Positions 1 through 9,524 of a DNA stretch of 64,000 nt are shown one piece after another. Below the pieces are notes generated by a model. That model had not been told where the DNA came from and did not search any database. It saw only the letters and a program-made list of their open reading frames with translations. Each line of letters begins with the position of its first letter. The first letter of the stretch is position 1. This stretch comes from Spongiihabitans sp963422685 (GTDB lineage: Bacteria > Pseudomonadota > Gammaproteobacteria > Arenicellales > Poriferihabitantaceae). The stretch is taken from positions 1,116,001 through 1,180,000 of the forward strand of contig OY730442.1 of NCBI GenBank assembly GCA_963422685.1, read 5' to 3'. Position numbers and translations under genes: made by a program.

Positions 1-921
1 CCTTCTGGTCGGAATCGTCATGCCGGCCAGGGTGGCATAACAAAAACCGGTGATTAATCCTGAAATTACCCCGGCGTTTAACGCCGGTATGCGTGTTTGT
101 ATCTGGCCGGTGAATCGCCAGACCATTGAGACCAGCCATATTACCAGGCCGGAAACCAGCCCAATATGCAGGCCGGATATGGCGACCAGATGAATGGTTC
201 CGGTATTTTGCAGAATCCGCCAATGGTCATCGCGCATGGCCCCGCGCACACCGACGATCAGGGCGGTCAATATGCCGTGATGCGGGTCGTTCTGGAAATG
301 CCAGTGGATAAAATTGCTGATGCGTTCTCTGAATCCTGAAACCGAATAGTTTTTAACGCTGGCAGCAATCATTTGATTGCTAGCCTGGTCACGGACATAT
401 CCTGTTCCCCGAATTCGATTTTCAAAAAGATAGGTTTCGTAATTGAATCGACTGCCGGGATTCTGATAACTGCGGGATTTTTTCAGGCGAACAGTGAATC
501 GCCATCGTTGATTCGCCTTGAATTTTTCGCGGTGATAATAGGCTTTTAATCTGATTGTTCCGGGTGAAGGATAAAGTTTTCCTTGCCATTCAAGCGCTTC
601 TACGTCAAAGTTGAATCGCGCGTAATGCGGGGTTTGCACCGGGACGCCGATGATTGTGCCGCTGGCCACCACATCCTGCTGCTCCAGTTCCCGGGGGATG
701 GTGGTATTCAATAACGTTGAGGCAATACTGTTTGCCCAAACCATACCCATAGCAAATAACAGCAAAACCCGTACAAATTTAAACCAGTATGCTGCGGTTG
801 CAAGTGCCAGCAATACTGCAACGGCGACCCAGGCGGGAATCAGCTCATCGACAAAACGGTGGGCGATGACGCCGCTGGAGAAGGCCAATAAAAATAATGC
901 GGCCGGCATCTGCTTTGCCAT
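1..921 (-). CDS. comEC: ComEC/Rec2 DNA-internalization protein, 5' part (cut by window edge)
   Basis: Reading the minus strand from the ATG at 921 gives an open frame of about 307 codons that runs off the window. It opens with two hydrophobic segments, continues into a DUF4131-like soluble region, and reaches the family motif AISGLHIGL near residue 246 followed by further membrane segments. This is the order expected for ComEC, the inner-membrane channel that takes up transforming single-stranded DNA. The C-terminal metallo-beta-lactamase-like domain would lie beyond position 1 and is not seen. A weak AGGGAA precedes the start. The frame is clean, so the gene looks intact as far as visible. 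Confidence 0.85.
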   Translation of the reverse strand, partial: MAKQMPAALFLLAFSSGVIAHRFVDELIPAWVAVAVLLALATAAYWFKFVRVLLLFAMGMVWANSIASTLLNTTIPRELEQQDVVASGTIIGVPVQTPHYARFNFDVEALEWQGKLYPSPGTIRLKAYYHREKFKANQRWRFTVRLKKSRSYQNPGSRFNYETYLFENRIRGTGYVRDQASNQMIAASVKNYSVSGFRERISNFIHWHFQNDPHHGILTALIVGVRGAMRDDHWRILQNTGTIHLVAISGLHIGLVSGLVIWLVSMVWRFTGQIQTRIPALNAGVISGLITGFCYATLAGMTIPTRR

Positions 922-1022
922 GGATAATTCCCTGTTCTCATCCTTAAAAGTACCGCATCATAGCATTGATTATTCCACGCTACAGGCATGAGAATTTGCG
1001 CTATCGGGAGCCCTCGCTGAAC

Positions 1023-1052
1023 GAAAAAAAGGCCCCGCAAGCGGAGCCTTTT
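1023..1052 (-). terminator. Intrinsic terminator of groES-groEL
   Basis: Read on the minus strand, an AAAAGGCTCCGC arm, a short TTG(C) loop and a GCGGGGCCTTTT arm are followed by a run of T. It lies 25 bases after the groEL stop codon and is a good Rho-independent terminator. Confidence 0.85.
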
Positions 1053-1076
1053 CTCAAAGGACATAAAGCAGAGAAT

Positions 1077-2723
1077 TTACATCATTCCGCCCATTCCACC
1101 CATTCCGCCGCCCATATCAGGCATTGGCGGCGCAGCAGAATCATCTTTAGGGATCTCCGCAATCATCGCTTCTGTGGTGATCAGCAATCCGGCAATTGAA
1201 CCCGCATTTTGCAAAGCGGACCGGGCTACTTTCGTCGGATCAAGAATACCCATTTCGATCATATCGCCGTATTCTCCCGTGCTTGCGTTATAACCATAAT
1301 TACCCTGGTTTTTGGCAACGTCATTCAAAATTACTGACGCATCATCACCAGCATTGGAAACAATCTGGCGAAGCGGCTCTTCCAGAGAACGCAGTACGAT
1401 TTTCACACCGAGGTCCTGATCCTGGTTGTCGCCTTTTATTTTTGCAACAGCGTCAATGCAACGAACCAGAGCGGCGCCGCCGCCAGGGACAACACCTTCT
1501 TCAACCGCAGCGCGGGTTGCGTGTAATGCGTCTTCAACCCGGGCTTTCTTCTCTTTCATTTCCACTTCGGTGGCTGCACCCACTTTGATCACTGCAACAC
1601 CGCCAGCGAGTTTGGCGACCCGTTCCTGCATTTTCTCGCGGTCGTAGTCAGAGGTGGCTTCTTCAATTTGAGTGCGGATTTGATTGACCCGGCCCTCTAT
1701 TTCGCTTGAACTGCCCGCACCGTCGATTAAAGTCGAGTTTTCCTTGCTCACCTGAACACGCTTGGCCTGGCCCAAATCTTCCAGAGTAGCGCTCTCAAGA
1801 CTCATACCAACTTCTTCGCTGATCACTTGACCGCCAGTAAGAATAGCGATGTCCTGAAGCATTGCTTTGCGTCGATCACCAAACCCTGGCGCTTTCACCG
1901 CGCATACTTTGACGATACCCCGGATGTTGTTTACGACCAAGGTGGCCAGCGCTTCGCCGTCAACGTCTTCAGCAATAACCAGCAACGGACGGCTGGCCTT
2001 GGCAACGCCTTCCAGAATCGGTAGCAAATCGCGAATATTGGAAATTTTCTTGTCGTAGATCAAAATATAGGGGGATTCAAGGTCAACCGACATGCTGTCC
2101 TGGTTGTTAATGAAATAAGGAGACAAATAACCACGGTCAAACTGCATACCTTCAACCACATCCAGTTCGTTTTCCAAGGTGTTGCCTTCTTCTACGGTGA
2201 TGACGCCTTCTTTACCGACTTTTTCCATTGACCGGGCAATAATATCGCCGACATTGCCGTCCGCATTAGCAGAAACAGTGCCCACCTGGGCGATTTCTTT
2301 GTGCTCGGTACACGGCCTGGACAGTTTTTTCAGGTCGTCAACTGCGGCGACAACCGCTTTATCGATACCGCGTTTCAGGTCCATCGGGTTCATGCCCGCC
2401 GCAACGGCCTTCATGCCTTCGTGAACGATACATTGCGCCAGTACAGTTGCCGTGGTGGTGCCGTCACCAGCAACATCAGAAGTTTTAGAGGCCACTTCTT
2501 TGACCATTTGTGCGCCCATGTTTTCGAGCTTGTCTTTTAATTCGATTTCTTTCGCAACCGATACACCGTCTTTGGTGACGGTGGGCGCGCCAAAAGATTT
2601 ATCGAGTACAACGTTTCGGCCTTTCGGGCCAAGGGTTACTTTCACGGCATCTGCCAGGACGTTTACGCCCCGTAGCATACGTGCACGTGCATTTTCACCA
2701 AATACGACTTCTTTAGCAGCCAT
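1077..2723 (-). CDS. groEL: Chaperonin GroEL
   Basis: A 548-residue Hsp60 chaperonin of normal length that assembles into the double-ring folding chamber and works with GroES in the cytosol. The N-terminus carries the usual VTLGPKGRNV nucleotide-binding stretch near residue 30, the AGDGTTTATVLA ATP-binding motif near 85-96, and a C-terminal tail rich in Gly-Gly-Met. It is the second gene of the groES-groEL operon, 74 bases after groES, and ends just before an intrinsic terminator. Control by HrcA at the upstream CIRCE element is expected. Confidence 0.99.
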   Translation of the reverse strand: MAAKEVVFGENARARMLRGVNVLADAVKVTLGPKGRNVVLDKSFGAPTVTKDGVSVAKEIELKDKLENMGAQMVKEVASKTSDVAGDGTTTATVLAQCIVHEGMKAVAAGMNPMDLKRGIDKAVVAAVDDLKKLSRPCTEHKEIAQVGTVSANADGNVGDIIARSMEKVGKEGVITVEEGNTLENELDVVEGMQFDRGYLSPYFINNQDSMSVDLESPYILIYDKKISNIRDLLPILEGVAKASRPLLVIAEDVDGEALATLVVNNIRGIVKVCAVKAPGFGDRRKAMLQDIAILTGGQVISEEVGMSLESATLEDLGQAKRVQVSKENSTLIDGAGSSSEIEGRVNQIRTQIEEATSDYDREKMQERVAKLAGGVAVIKVGAATEVEMKEKKARVEDALHATRAAVEEGVVPGGGAALVRCIDAVAKIKGDNQDQDLGVKIVLRSLEEPLRQIVSNAGDDASVILNDVAKNQGNYGYNASTGEYGDMIEMGILDPTKVARSALQNAGSIAGLLITTEAMIAEIPKDDSAAPPMPDMGGGMGGMGGMM

Positions 2724-2797
2724 AGTTATATTTCCTCACTAATAATGATCTCTGGGATTATTCCGGGATTATCTGGAACAATTGGTTTGGTTATGGT

Positions 2798-3088
2798 TCA
2801 GCTTTCGATAACGCCCATGATGTCGTCTTCACGCATCACAAGCACTTCTTCGCCACCTACTTTGACTTCGGTGCCGGAATATTTACCGAACAGCACCTTG
2901 TCACCTACTTTTACGTCGAGGCCACGTTGGTCGCCATTGTCGAGTACTTTGCCGTTACCCACTGCCAGGACTTCACCTTGCATGGGTTTTTCGGTTGCGG
3001 AATCTGGAATAACAATGCCACCAGGGCTGGTTCGTTCGTCTTCGACTCGTCGAATAACGACACGGTCATGCAGCGGACGGATGTTCAT
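2798..3088 (-). CDS. groES: Co-chaperonin GroES
   Basis: A 96-residue Hsp10 that caps the GroEL cavity. It begins MNIRPLHDRVVIRR and includes the mobile-loop region (ERTSPGGIVIPDSA, near residues 18-31) and the LFGKYSGTEVK stretch near 67-77, all typical of the family. It is the first gene of the operon, and its start codon lies about 90 bases downstream of the CIRCE palindrome. An AGGAGAAACG leader gives a strong ribosome-binding site. Confidence 0.99.
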   Translation of the reverse strand: MNIRPLHDRVVIRRVEDERTSPGGIVIPDSATEKPMQGEVLAVGNGKVLDNGDQRGLDVKVGDKVLFGKYSGTEVKVGGEEVLVMREDDIMGVIES

Positions 3089-3172
3089 ACGCTCGTTTCT
3101 CCTATGTGAATAATTGAATTAAAAAGCCTGATACTTGAGTAATGCCAGTGGATGCCGCCACACACTGGCCGC

Positions 3173-3207
3173 ATTATTAGCACTCACCTCAGGTGAGTGC
3201 TAATAAT
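3173..3207 (-). promoter_or_regulatory. CIRCE operator (HrcA) upstream of groES
   Basis: The exact CIRCE consensus TTAGCACTC-N9-GAGTGCTAA occupies 3177-3203. The palindrome is longer than the consensus: 17-base arms (3173-3189 and 3191-3207) are perfect inverted copies around one central base. A TTGACA (minus strand, 3210-3215) immediately upstream could be the -35 box, which would put the operator across the promoter. Repression by HrcA is inferred from the family; no hrcA gene is in the window. Confidence 0.93.
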
Positions 3208-3215
3208 AGTGTCAA

Positions 3216-3517
3216 AGATTTAAAAATCAATGGGAAAATGATAAAAAACGGACGGATTGCAAAAAAAATCTGCTCTAAATCCCGCTTTCGGTGGCTTTGC
3301 CTGTCTGTTCAGCAATGGCTATGAATATGGTCAGAATTTGCAACGCCGGGCCCGGCCAGCATTGCTTTTCACCTGTCCCTGGTTTTGGTTCCGATTTTTA
3401 CTGCCATGTGCATTTTTCGCCGGGCTCAGGCCCTGATTACATTGGAAATCGCACAAGTTGAGCGATAAGCGGTCAGGGAATATATTCCTGGTATACGGTG
3501 ACAGCATGCAACCAGGA
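3216..3517. other. Intergenic stretch between the groES promoter and fxsA
   Basis: About 300 bases with no convincing gene. It separates the groES promoter from the 3' end of fxsA. I saw no clear terminator hairpin with a T-run and no RNA gene. Confidence 0.5.
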
Positions 3518-3985
3518 TCAATCCATGTTCTTGTAATCGGCGTCGATCACTCTGTTTCCCCGGCTGTCTTTGCCCCCGTTGGCTGGGTCGTAGTGAGCAG
3601 TATTTTGAAACCCGCGCCCACCGGCAAATGAACCAAACAACCTGCGATCAATCATATTGCGGATAATCAACCGCCGCAGTGGTGGTGTCAGGAAAATGAA
3701 TCCAATCCCATCGGTAAAAAACCCGGGGGTAAGCAGCAGTACGCCCGCCACCAGCAGAAACAGCCCTTCAATCAGCTCCACAGCAGGCACTCGGGCATGG
3801 GCCAGTTGCATTTGCACCCGTCCCAAAGTGGAAAACCCCTGGGCTCTGACCAAAAATGCCCCCAGCATGGCGGTGAATACCACTAAAAATATCGTGGTCC
3901 CGGCCCCGACCACACCACCAATTTTAATCAACAGGTAGATCTCGACCAGGGGAACGACAAGAAACGCCAGAAATAATATTTTCAT
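3518..3985 (-). CDS. fxsA: FxsA family membrane protein
   Basis: About 155 residues. The N-terminus MKILFLAFLVVPLVEIYLL is the FxsA signature, followed by a second hydrophobic pair (TTIFLVVFTAMLGAFLV and LFLLVAGVLLLTPGFFTD) and a hydrophilic tail. FxsA is a small inner-membrane protein whose overproduction relieves phage T7 exclusion by F in E. coli; its native role is not settled. The ATG at 3985 is preferred because family members begin there, although an ATG-less extension to 4012 is open. The fxsA-groES-groEL order is common in gammaproteobacteria. Confidence 0.93.
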   Translation of the reverse strand: MKILFLAFLVVPLVEIYLLIKIGGVVGAGTTIFLVVFTAMLGAFLVRAQGFSTLGRVQMQLAHARVPAVELIEGLFLLVAGVLLLTPGFFTDGIGFIFLTPPLRRLIIRNMIDRRLFGSFAGGRGFQNTAHYDPANGGKDSRGNRVIDADYKNMD

Positions 3986-4285
3986 TTGATATTTGCTTTG
4001 CTTTGACCGCACTGAGGATTAAACCACCCTGACGTATAATACATCGGTTATTTGACCTATATAAGGGCGGGTGCGGGATATTCCACCATCCGGGCCGCTC
4101 GTCCAGAAACCAGCTTTATAACGCTGGCGGCAAAACGCAATCAAGGTCACGTTTTTTAAGGCAAATTGCGATGCAGATGAACATCTTGCTTTAATGGGGT
4201 CAATAACTTTAACAAGTTCAATTTGGGCGTACGCAGACTAAAATCCCGGAAAAGTGGGTCCGGAGAATCCAGGAAATTTCCAAGA
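3986..4285. promoter_or_regulatory. Divergent intergenic region fxsA / dsbD
   Basis: About 300 bases between two divergent genes, so promoters for both should lie here. A TATAAT occurs at 4035-4040 on the plus strand without a convincing -35 partner. No RNA structure was recognised. Confidence 0.35.
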
Positions 4286-6664
4286 TTGATTAGAACGCTA
4301 CTTCTACTGACAACGCTGCTCGCACCCTGCTTGCCTTCGGCCGGGTCAGACCATGGTGTGCTGCTGCCCGCCGAGCAGGCATTTAAGTTCAATGCAAAAG
4401 TGTTCGCCGACAACCGGGTGCGTGCCAGATGGGAAATAGCCGAGGGATACTATATGTATCGCCACAAAATGGATTTTGAATTTAACGGTCATGGCATTAT
4501 CACCGCGCCACCCCCTCTCCCGGCTGGCCAGGTTAAACAGGATGCGGTATTCGGTCAGGTCGCTGTTTTTCGCACAGACTTGGTGGTTGATATTCCATTT
4601 TTCGCTAATGGTGTAAAAAAATACGCATTGATCGCCAAAGGCCAGGGCTGCAACGAACCGGTTGGGGTGTGCTATCCACCGATGGTTCGGAAAATTGAAC
4701 TTGGCGATGATAGCGGCGCATCTGCATTTTCCCGCCCGGTTAATCCGGGCAGTAATTCGCTGCAATCCAGCGCGCTCAATTCAGCAAATCCGGGCACGGC
4801 AAACGATCTCCGTGCCGTGCTCAACGCGGGGTTTGCACAGCAGGAATTTCCTGACGTGGATGAAGCATTCAAGTTGCGCATGGAAGTTACCGGGGAGCAT
4901 GAACTGAAGGCGGTATTTGATATTGCAGACGGATACTACCTGTATCGGGAAAAAATCAAATTCAATGCCAATGATCACCAGCACCTGTTTTCCATTTCAT
5001 TGCCCGATGGAAAAATCAGGGAAGACGAATATTTTGGCGAAGTTGCCGTGTTCAACGATGATTTTTTCGTGACCCTGGCATTTGAGGAAAAAATTGATGA
5101 CTTGCACAAGCTGATTATTCATGCGAATTATCAGGGCTGCGCGTTGGACGGCATCTGTTATTCACCGGTCAGCCAGTCATTCGATTTTTCTGGCCTTTCA
5201 GTTAATACTGCCGCCAGCACTGAATCCCCATCGGGCACCCATATCAATACCGGGCTGGTGACAGGTTCGGGCGATAAACCGTTGGTGCGGCTGGGCCCGA
5301 AGGAGATCAGCGATGGTGCAGATGAGGTGGTTGTCGCTGCCATGCAGGATAGCGGGCAAACATTGCCGGCGGGCGGGGGAAATCGTGAATCCCTGCTGCC
5401 CTTGCTTTTTGGTGCGTTTATTGCAGGCATTCTACTCACCTTCACGCCCTGTGTTTTACCGATGATTCCCATTCTTTCCGGCATCATCGCCGGGCAGGGT
5501 AAAAAATTAACCCGAGCCAAAGGCGGCCTGCTGGCTGGCGTCTATGTGCTTGGAACCATGGTGACCTATGCCGGGATGGGTGCGCTGGCCGGCGCCACTG
5601 GCGATCAATTGCAGGCTTATTTTCAAAACATCTGGGCCATCGGCTTGCTGAGCGGCTTGTTTTTTGTCATGGCCCTGTCCATGTTCGGGCTGTTCGACCT
5701 ACACATGCCGGAAATTATTCAGGCCAAAATACGCGCCAGTACCAATAACATGAGCGGCTCCATACCGCTTGTTTTTATACTCGGATTGTCTTCGGCTTTA
5801 ATTATCGGGGCGTGCGTATCTCCGGTTGTGATCTCCATTCTCGGCATCGCCGTGACCAGTGGTGATGCGGTGCTGGGCGCCCAATTGATGACCACAATGG
5901 CCATGGCCATGGGGCTGCCGTTGGTCCTGCTTGGATTCGGCGCCGGTCATTTTATTCCCAAGGCCGGAAAATGGATGGACAAGGTAAAGCAGGGCTTTGG
6001 TGTACTGTTAATTGGCGTCGCTATTTATTTATTGGGCCTGCTTCCCCAAGTGCCGGTGTTGTTACTATGGGGTGGTTTTTTCATCCTGCTCAGCCCGTTT
6101 CTCGGCGCCGCGCGGCCAACCCCGGGAAAAGTTTCCAACTGGCAGCGAATCGAAAGAGGCGTCGGCATTATTTTACTGGTGTGGGGCATATTCCTGATTG
6201 CCGGCGGGTTGCTCGGGCAGCGCGACCTGTTCAGACCGTTTCCGCAAAACCTACTGTCAGCAATTTCTGGAAATGCCGGGATTCAAGACCGTAGCGTCGT
6301 GCACAAATTTACCCCGGTAAGCAGCATTGAGCAGTTGGAACTGCAAATGTCTCTGGCCCGGTCGCAACAAAAGCCGGTGTTAATCGATTACTATGCCGAC
6401 TGGTGTGTGGATTGCGTGCGCATGGAAAAAACGACGTTCCAGGACCCGGCAGTCGCGACGCTATTGGCGGAGCGCTATGTAACCCTGCAAATCGACGTAA
6501 CCGACCCGAATGATATTGAGGCAAAACGTCTGAAACAGCAATTTGACGTATTCGGGCCGCCGGCAACGTTATTTTTCGACCGCGCAGGCAAGCCGCTCAT
6601 CGATAAAAACTTCTATGGGTATATGGAAGCCGAAAAATTTCTCGCATTAATTTCCAGACTTTAG
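4286..6664 (+). CDS. dsbD: Thiol:disulfide interchange protein DsbD with two N-terminal domains
   Basis: Transfers electrons from cytosolic thioredoxin to periplasmic thiol-reducing partners. About 792 residues from the TTG at 4286, which has AGGA 11 bases upstream and leaves a clean signal peptide (LLLLTTLLAPCLPSAG); a longer TTG start at 4223 is open but less likely. Two successive DsbD-alpha domains are visible, each with its own cysteine pair: GCNEPVGVC (about 121-129) and GCALDGIC (about 284-291). The membrane domain follows (about 370-650) with the FTPCVLPM and GACVSPV cysteines, then a C-terminal thioredoxin domain with CVDC near 706. Most DsbDs have one alpha domain. The TlpA-like gene starts 5 bases downstream. 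Confidence 0.95.
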   Translation: MIRTLLLLTTLLAPCLPSAGSDHGVLLPAEQAFKFNAKVFADNRVRARWEIAEGYYMYRHKMDFEFNGHGIITAPPPLPAGQVKQDAVFGQVAVFRTDLVVDIPFFANGVKKYALIAKGQGCNEPVGVCYPPMVRKIELGDDSGASAFSRPVNPGSNSLQSSALNSANPGTANDLRAVLNAGFAQQEFPDVDEAFKLRMEVTGEHELKAVFDIADGYYLYREKIKFNANDHQHLFSISLPDGKIREDEYFGEVAVFNDDFFVTLAFEEKIDDLHKLIIHANYQGCALDGICYSPVSQSFDFSGLSVNTAASTESPSGTHINTGLVTGSGDKPLVRLGPKEISDGADEVVVAAMQDSGQTLPAGGGNRESLLPLLFGAFIAGILLTFTPCVLPMIPILSGIIAGQGKKLTRAKGGLLAGVYVLGTMVTYAGMGALAGATGDQLQAYFQNIWAIGLLSGLFFVMALSMFGLFDLHMPEIIQAKIRASTNNMSGSIPLVFILGLSSALIIGACVSPVVISILGIAVTSGDAVLGAQLMTTMAMAMGLPLVLLGFGAGHFIPKAGKWMDKVKQGFGVLLIGVAIYLLGLLPQVPVLLLWGGFFILLSPFLGAARPTPGKVSNWQRIERGVGIILLVWGIFLIAGGLLGQRDLFRPFPQNLLSAISGNAGIQDRSVVHKFTPVSSIEQLELQMSLARSQQKPVLIDYYADWCVDCVRMEKTTFQDPAVATLLAERYVTLQIDVTDPNDIEAKRLKQQFDVFGPPATLFFDRAGKPLIDKNFYGYMEAEKFLALISRL

Positions 6665-6668
6665 TACT

Positions 6669-7205
6669 TTGCAGCCAGTTTTTACCGGAAAGTCAGTTCT
6701 AATTTATCTGCTTGGCTTGGCAGGAATCCTGGCTGGCGGTTATGTCGGCGTACGCACGCTTTCTTCAGACGGGCCGTCAGCCTCCCTGGCCACACTGCAA
6801 CAGCTAGAACTTCCCGATGTAGATAAACAGCTTCGACATGGCAGGGAATGGCTGGGAAAAGTCGTCATCGTCAATCACTGGGCGACCTGGTGCGCGCCCT
6901 GTCGGGAAGAAATTCCCATGCTGATCGACTATCAGCATCAAATGCGCGACAAGGGCATTCAGGTTGTGGGTATCGCGCATGATTTGTTGGAGGCAACCCG
7001 AATATTCGGCGATGAAACCGGTATGGATTACCCCTCCCTGCTGGCTATTGTCGGCGCAAAAGAATTATTGGCGAGCCACGGAAACCGCCAATCCGGCGCA
7101 CTCCCGTTTACCGCGATTTTTGACCGCGAAGGCAGGTTGGCGCGAGCCAGGCTGGGAAAAATTTCCCGGGAAGAATTACAGGCATTGGTCGCTCCTTTGC
7201 TGTGA
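6669..7205 (+). CDS. TlpA/ResA-like membrane-anchored thioredoxin
   Basis: A 178-residue protein with an N-terminal membrane anchor (about residues 8-27) and a periplasmic thioredoxin fold. The active site WCAPC lies near residues 74-78 in the context HWATWCAPCREEIPML, as in TlpA/ResA reductases. It starts with TTG just after the dsbD stop codon, so the two are very likely co-transcribed; DsbD would keep this protein reduced. The substrate is unknown (cytochrome c maturation or copper-site assembly are usual roles). Confidence 0.9.
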   Translation: MQPVFTGKSVLIYLLGLAGILAGGYVGVRTLSSDGPSASLATLQQLELPDVDKQLRHGREWLGKVVIVNHWATWCAPCREEIPMLIDYQHQMRDKGIQVVGIAHDLLEATRIFGDETGMDYPSLLAIVGAKELLASHGNRQSGALPFTAIFDREGRLARARLGKISREELQALVAPLL

Positions 7206-7245
7206 ATGACCCGCTATTAATATCTGTAACTACCGGAGAAGACAG

Positions 7246-8457
7246 TCACAACAGCAATTCTACCCAGTGTTTCACCGGCAGGTTTTTATCGATATTCAAA
7301 TGTAGCTGGCAGCCTATATTGGCGGTGCAGATTACATCTGGCTGGTCGCGGCGCAATGACCGGAGCTTGGCCTGGCGTAATTTATTGGAAATATCGGGTT
7401 GCAGCAAAGCATAGGTGCCGGCGGAGCCGCAGCAAAGATGTGAATCTTTAACTTCGCACAATCGGTAGCCAACCCGTCTTAAAAGGCTCTCCACGGCGCC
7501 GGTAATTTTTTGGCCGTGTTGTAATGTACAGGGCGCATGGAACGCGACTTTTAACGATGGGTTTTGTACGCAGTAACCACTATCAATTTCCGTGGACAAA
7601 ATCTCGCAAAGGTCAAAAGTTTTCGCTGCAATTGCCTTGCCTTTATGCAGATACTCGGGATCGTGCCGGAACAAATGCGGGTACTCCTTGATGGTCACGC
7701 CACAACCACTGGCGGTCATCACAAAACCTTCAATCCCCTGGTCGAGGCAGGGCCACCATGTGTCGATCAGCGCTTTTGCCCTGATTTTTGCCCGATTTTC
7801 ATTGGTTGTATGTAATTCCACGGCGCCGCAGCATCCGGCACCAGGCACCTCAATCAGCGAAATCCCCAGTTTTTCCAACACCTGCGCCGCAGCCAGGTTG
7901 GTGGAAGGGGCGAGTGACGCCTGAACGCAACCTGCCAGTGCCACCATTTTGCGTTGGCGATTGCTGCGCGGCCAACTGCGGTTGTCCAGGGCAACAGGTA
8001 CCGGGATTTTTGATTTTATAGTTGCCGGCAAAACCGGCCGTATAATCTTCCCGAACTTAAACAACCAGCCAAATATCCGCTTGTTTGCAACCACCGCAGC
8101 GACCACCGCCCGGTAGAGTCGATCCAGCCAGCCTCGCTGCCTGGCGGCGTGCAGCGTCTCCCGGCCCAGCTCCAGCAAGCGGCCATATTCCACGCCGGAT
8201 GGGCAGGTCGTTTCACAAGCGCGACAGGTCAAACAACGATCCAGGTGTAATGCCATTTTTCGCTCAGGCTGTTCACCCTCAAACAACTGCTTCATCAGAT
8301 AAATCCGACCCCGCGGCCCATCAAGCTCATCGCCCAATAACTGATAAGTCGGGCAGGTCGCATTACAAAACCCACAATGCACGCATTTGCGCAGAATGGA
8401 TTCCGCTTCCCACCCTTGTATGGTATCCGCGTACTTTGGACTTAATTCCGTCTGCAT
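7246..8457 (-). CDS. glcF: Glycolate oxidase iron-sulfur subunit GlcF
   Basis: About 403 residues. Two [4Fe-4S] sites are visible near the N-terminus: C25-x2-C28-x2-C31-x3-C35 and C75-x2-C78-x2-C81-x3-C85. Two cysteine-rich CCG-type domains follow, with the motifs GAGCCGAVELH and HLCCGSAGTY. With GlcD and GlcE it oxidises glycolate to glyoxylate, passing electrons to the quinone pool at the membrane. The ATG at 8457 begins the conserved N-terminus (MQTELSPKYADTIQG) and lies 2 bases beyond the glcE stop codon; a longer frame to 8499 would overlap glcE. Confidence 0.97.
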   Translation of the reverse strand: MQTELSPKYADTIQGWEAESILRKCVHCGFCNATCPTYQLLGDELDGPRGRIYLMKQLFEGEQPERKMALHLDRCLTCRACETTCPSGVEYGRLLELGRETLHAARQRGWLDRLYRAVVAAVVANKRIFGWLFKFGKIIRPVLPATIKSKIPVPVALDNRSWPRSNRQRKMVALAGCVQASLAPSTNLAAAQVLEKLGISLIEVPGAGCCGAVELHTTNENRAKIRAKALIDTWWPCLDQGIEGFVMTASGCGVTIKEYPHLFRHDPEYLHKGKAIAAKTFDLCEILSTEIDSGYCVQNPSLKVAFHAPCTLQHGQKITGAVESLLRRVGYRLCEVKDSHLCCGSAGTYALLQPDISNKLRQAKLRSLRRDQPDVICTANIGCQLHLNIDKNLPVKHWVELLL

Positions 8458-8459
8458 AG

Positions 8460-9524
8460 TTATAACCCGGCATACATTCTCCCCGGATTTAAAATGCACC
8501 CCGGGTCAAACTGGTTTTTTAAATTTTGATTGAGCCGCATCACGGCGTCGGGCAGTGCGGCAAAAACCTCGCCCGTTCGATCGCCGTTCCGAAAACAGGT
8601 CAAGTGGCCGCCTGCCCGATGCACGGCGCGTTGAAATTCTCCATCGAACTCGCCGCTCCTGGTCCAGCGCAGTCCGCCGCCCCAATCGATAAGCTGGGGT
8701 TTGTCCGGGCAAAAGAATTTGCTCCCCGGCGCAACGGAGGCGCGAAGCAGCATTGACCCGGTACGGAAAAACCCATGGGACTGGTGGTTAATACCCAGCC
8801 AGAATTCATCGCCATGACTGTCGATGTCCCCTCCGATGCGCCGCCTGGCCGCTTCCACCCCGGTTTCGCTGCCGGAAATTCGGATACGCGTGCTGCCTTC
8901 CAGCCATGCTGCCGCAGTAATGGGGAGTGGTTTCCCGGCCAGTCTATTCATCAGCATGATGCTCGCATCCGGGTCGGCGTGCTCAATAATCACGGTCAGC
9001 TCGGCCGCTGGTTTTGGAACTACTTTCACAGACACCTCCAGCAATATTCCCAGACATCCCATAGATCCGACCAACAGCCGCGACACATCGAAACCCGCCA
9101 CATTTTTTATCACCTGCCCGCCGAATCGCAGCACTTCGCCGCGACCGGTCAATACTTTTATACCCAGTACGAAATGATTGACCGAACCCGAGAAAGGCCG
9201 AATGGCGCCGGATAATCCGGTTGCAACCGCGCCGCCCAGAGTGGTGGATCGGGAAAATACCGGCGGCTCAAACCCCACCATCTGGTTATTGTCATCGAGC
9301 AATTGGATGATTTCTGTTATCCGAGTACCCGCCCTGGCGGTTATCACTAATTCTGTGGGGTGGTAATCAATCACCCCGCAATGGGGCGCAATCTGTATTG
9401 GCTGGCCGACGATTTCCCTGCCATAGAACGATTTGCTGCCGCCGCCACAGATGGCCAGCGGGGTGGCCGACTGCCAGGCGGCAATCACCCGGGACTGAAT
9501 CTGCTGTTCGATATTTCCGCCCAT
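8460..9524 (-). CDS. glcE: Glycolate oxidase FAD-binding subunit GlcE
   Basis: About 354 residues, an FAD-binding PCMH-type protein. The pyrophosphate-binding stretch is visible (AICGGGSKSFYG near residues 24-35), as is ATGLSGAIRPFSGSV near 105. The family C-terminus (FDPGCILNPGRMY) is intact. The ATG at 9524 overlaps the glcD stop codon in a TGATG arrangement, so it is preferred over the open extension to 9650. This indicates translational coupling in the order glcD-glcE-glcF. Confidence 0.96.
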   Translation of the reverse strand: MGGNIEQQIQSRVIAAWQSATPLAICGGGSKSFYGREIVGQPIQIAPHCGVIDYHPTELVITARAGTRITEIIQLLDDNNQMVGFEPPVFSRSTTLGGAVATGLSGAIRPFSGSVNHFVLGIKVLTGRGEVLRFGGQVIKNVAGFDVSRLLVGSMGCLGILLEVSVKVVPKPAAELTVIIEHADPDASIMLMNRLAGKPLPITAAAWLEGSTRIRISGSETGVEAARRRIGGDIDSHGDEFWLGINHQSHGFFRTGSMLLRASVAPGSKFFCPDKPQLIDWGGGLRWTRSGEFDGEFQRAVHRAGGHLTCFRNGDRTGEVFAALPDAVMRLNQNLKNQFDPGCILNPGRMYAGL

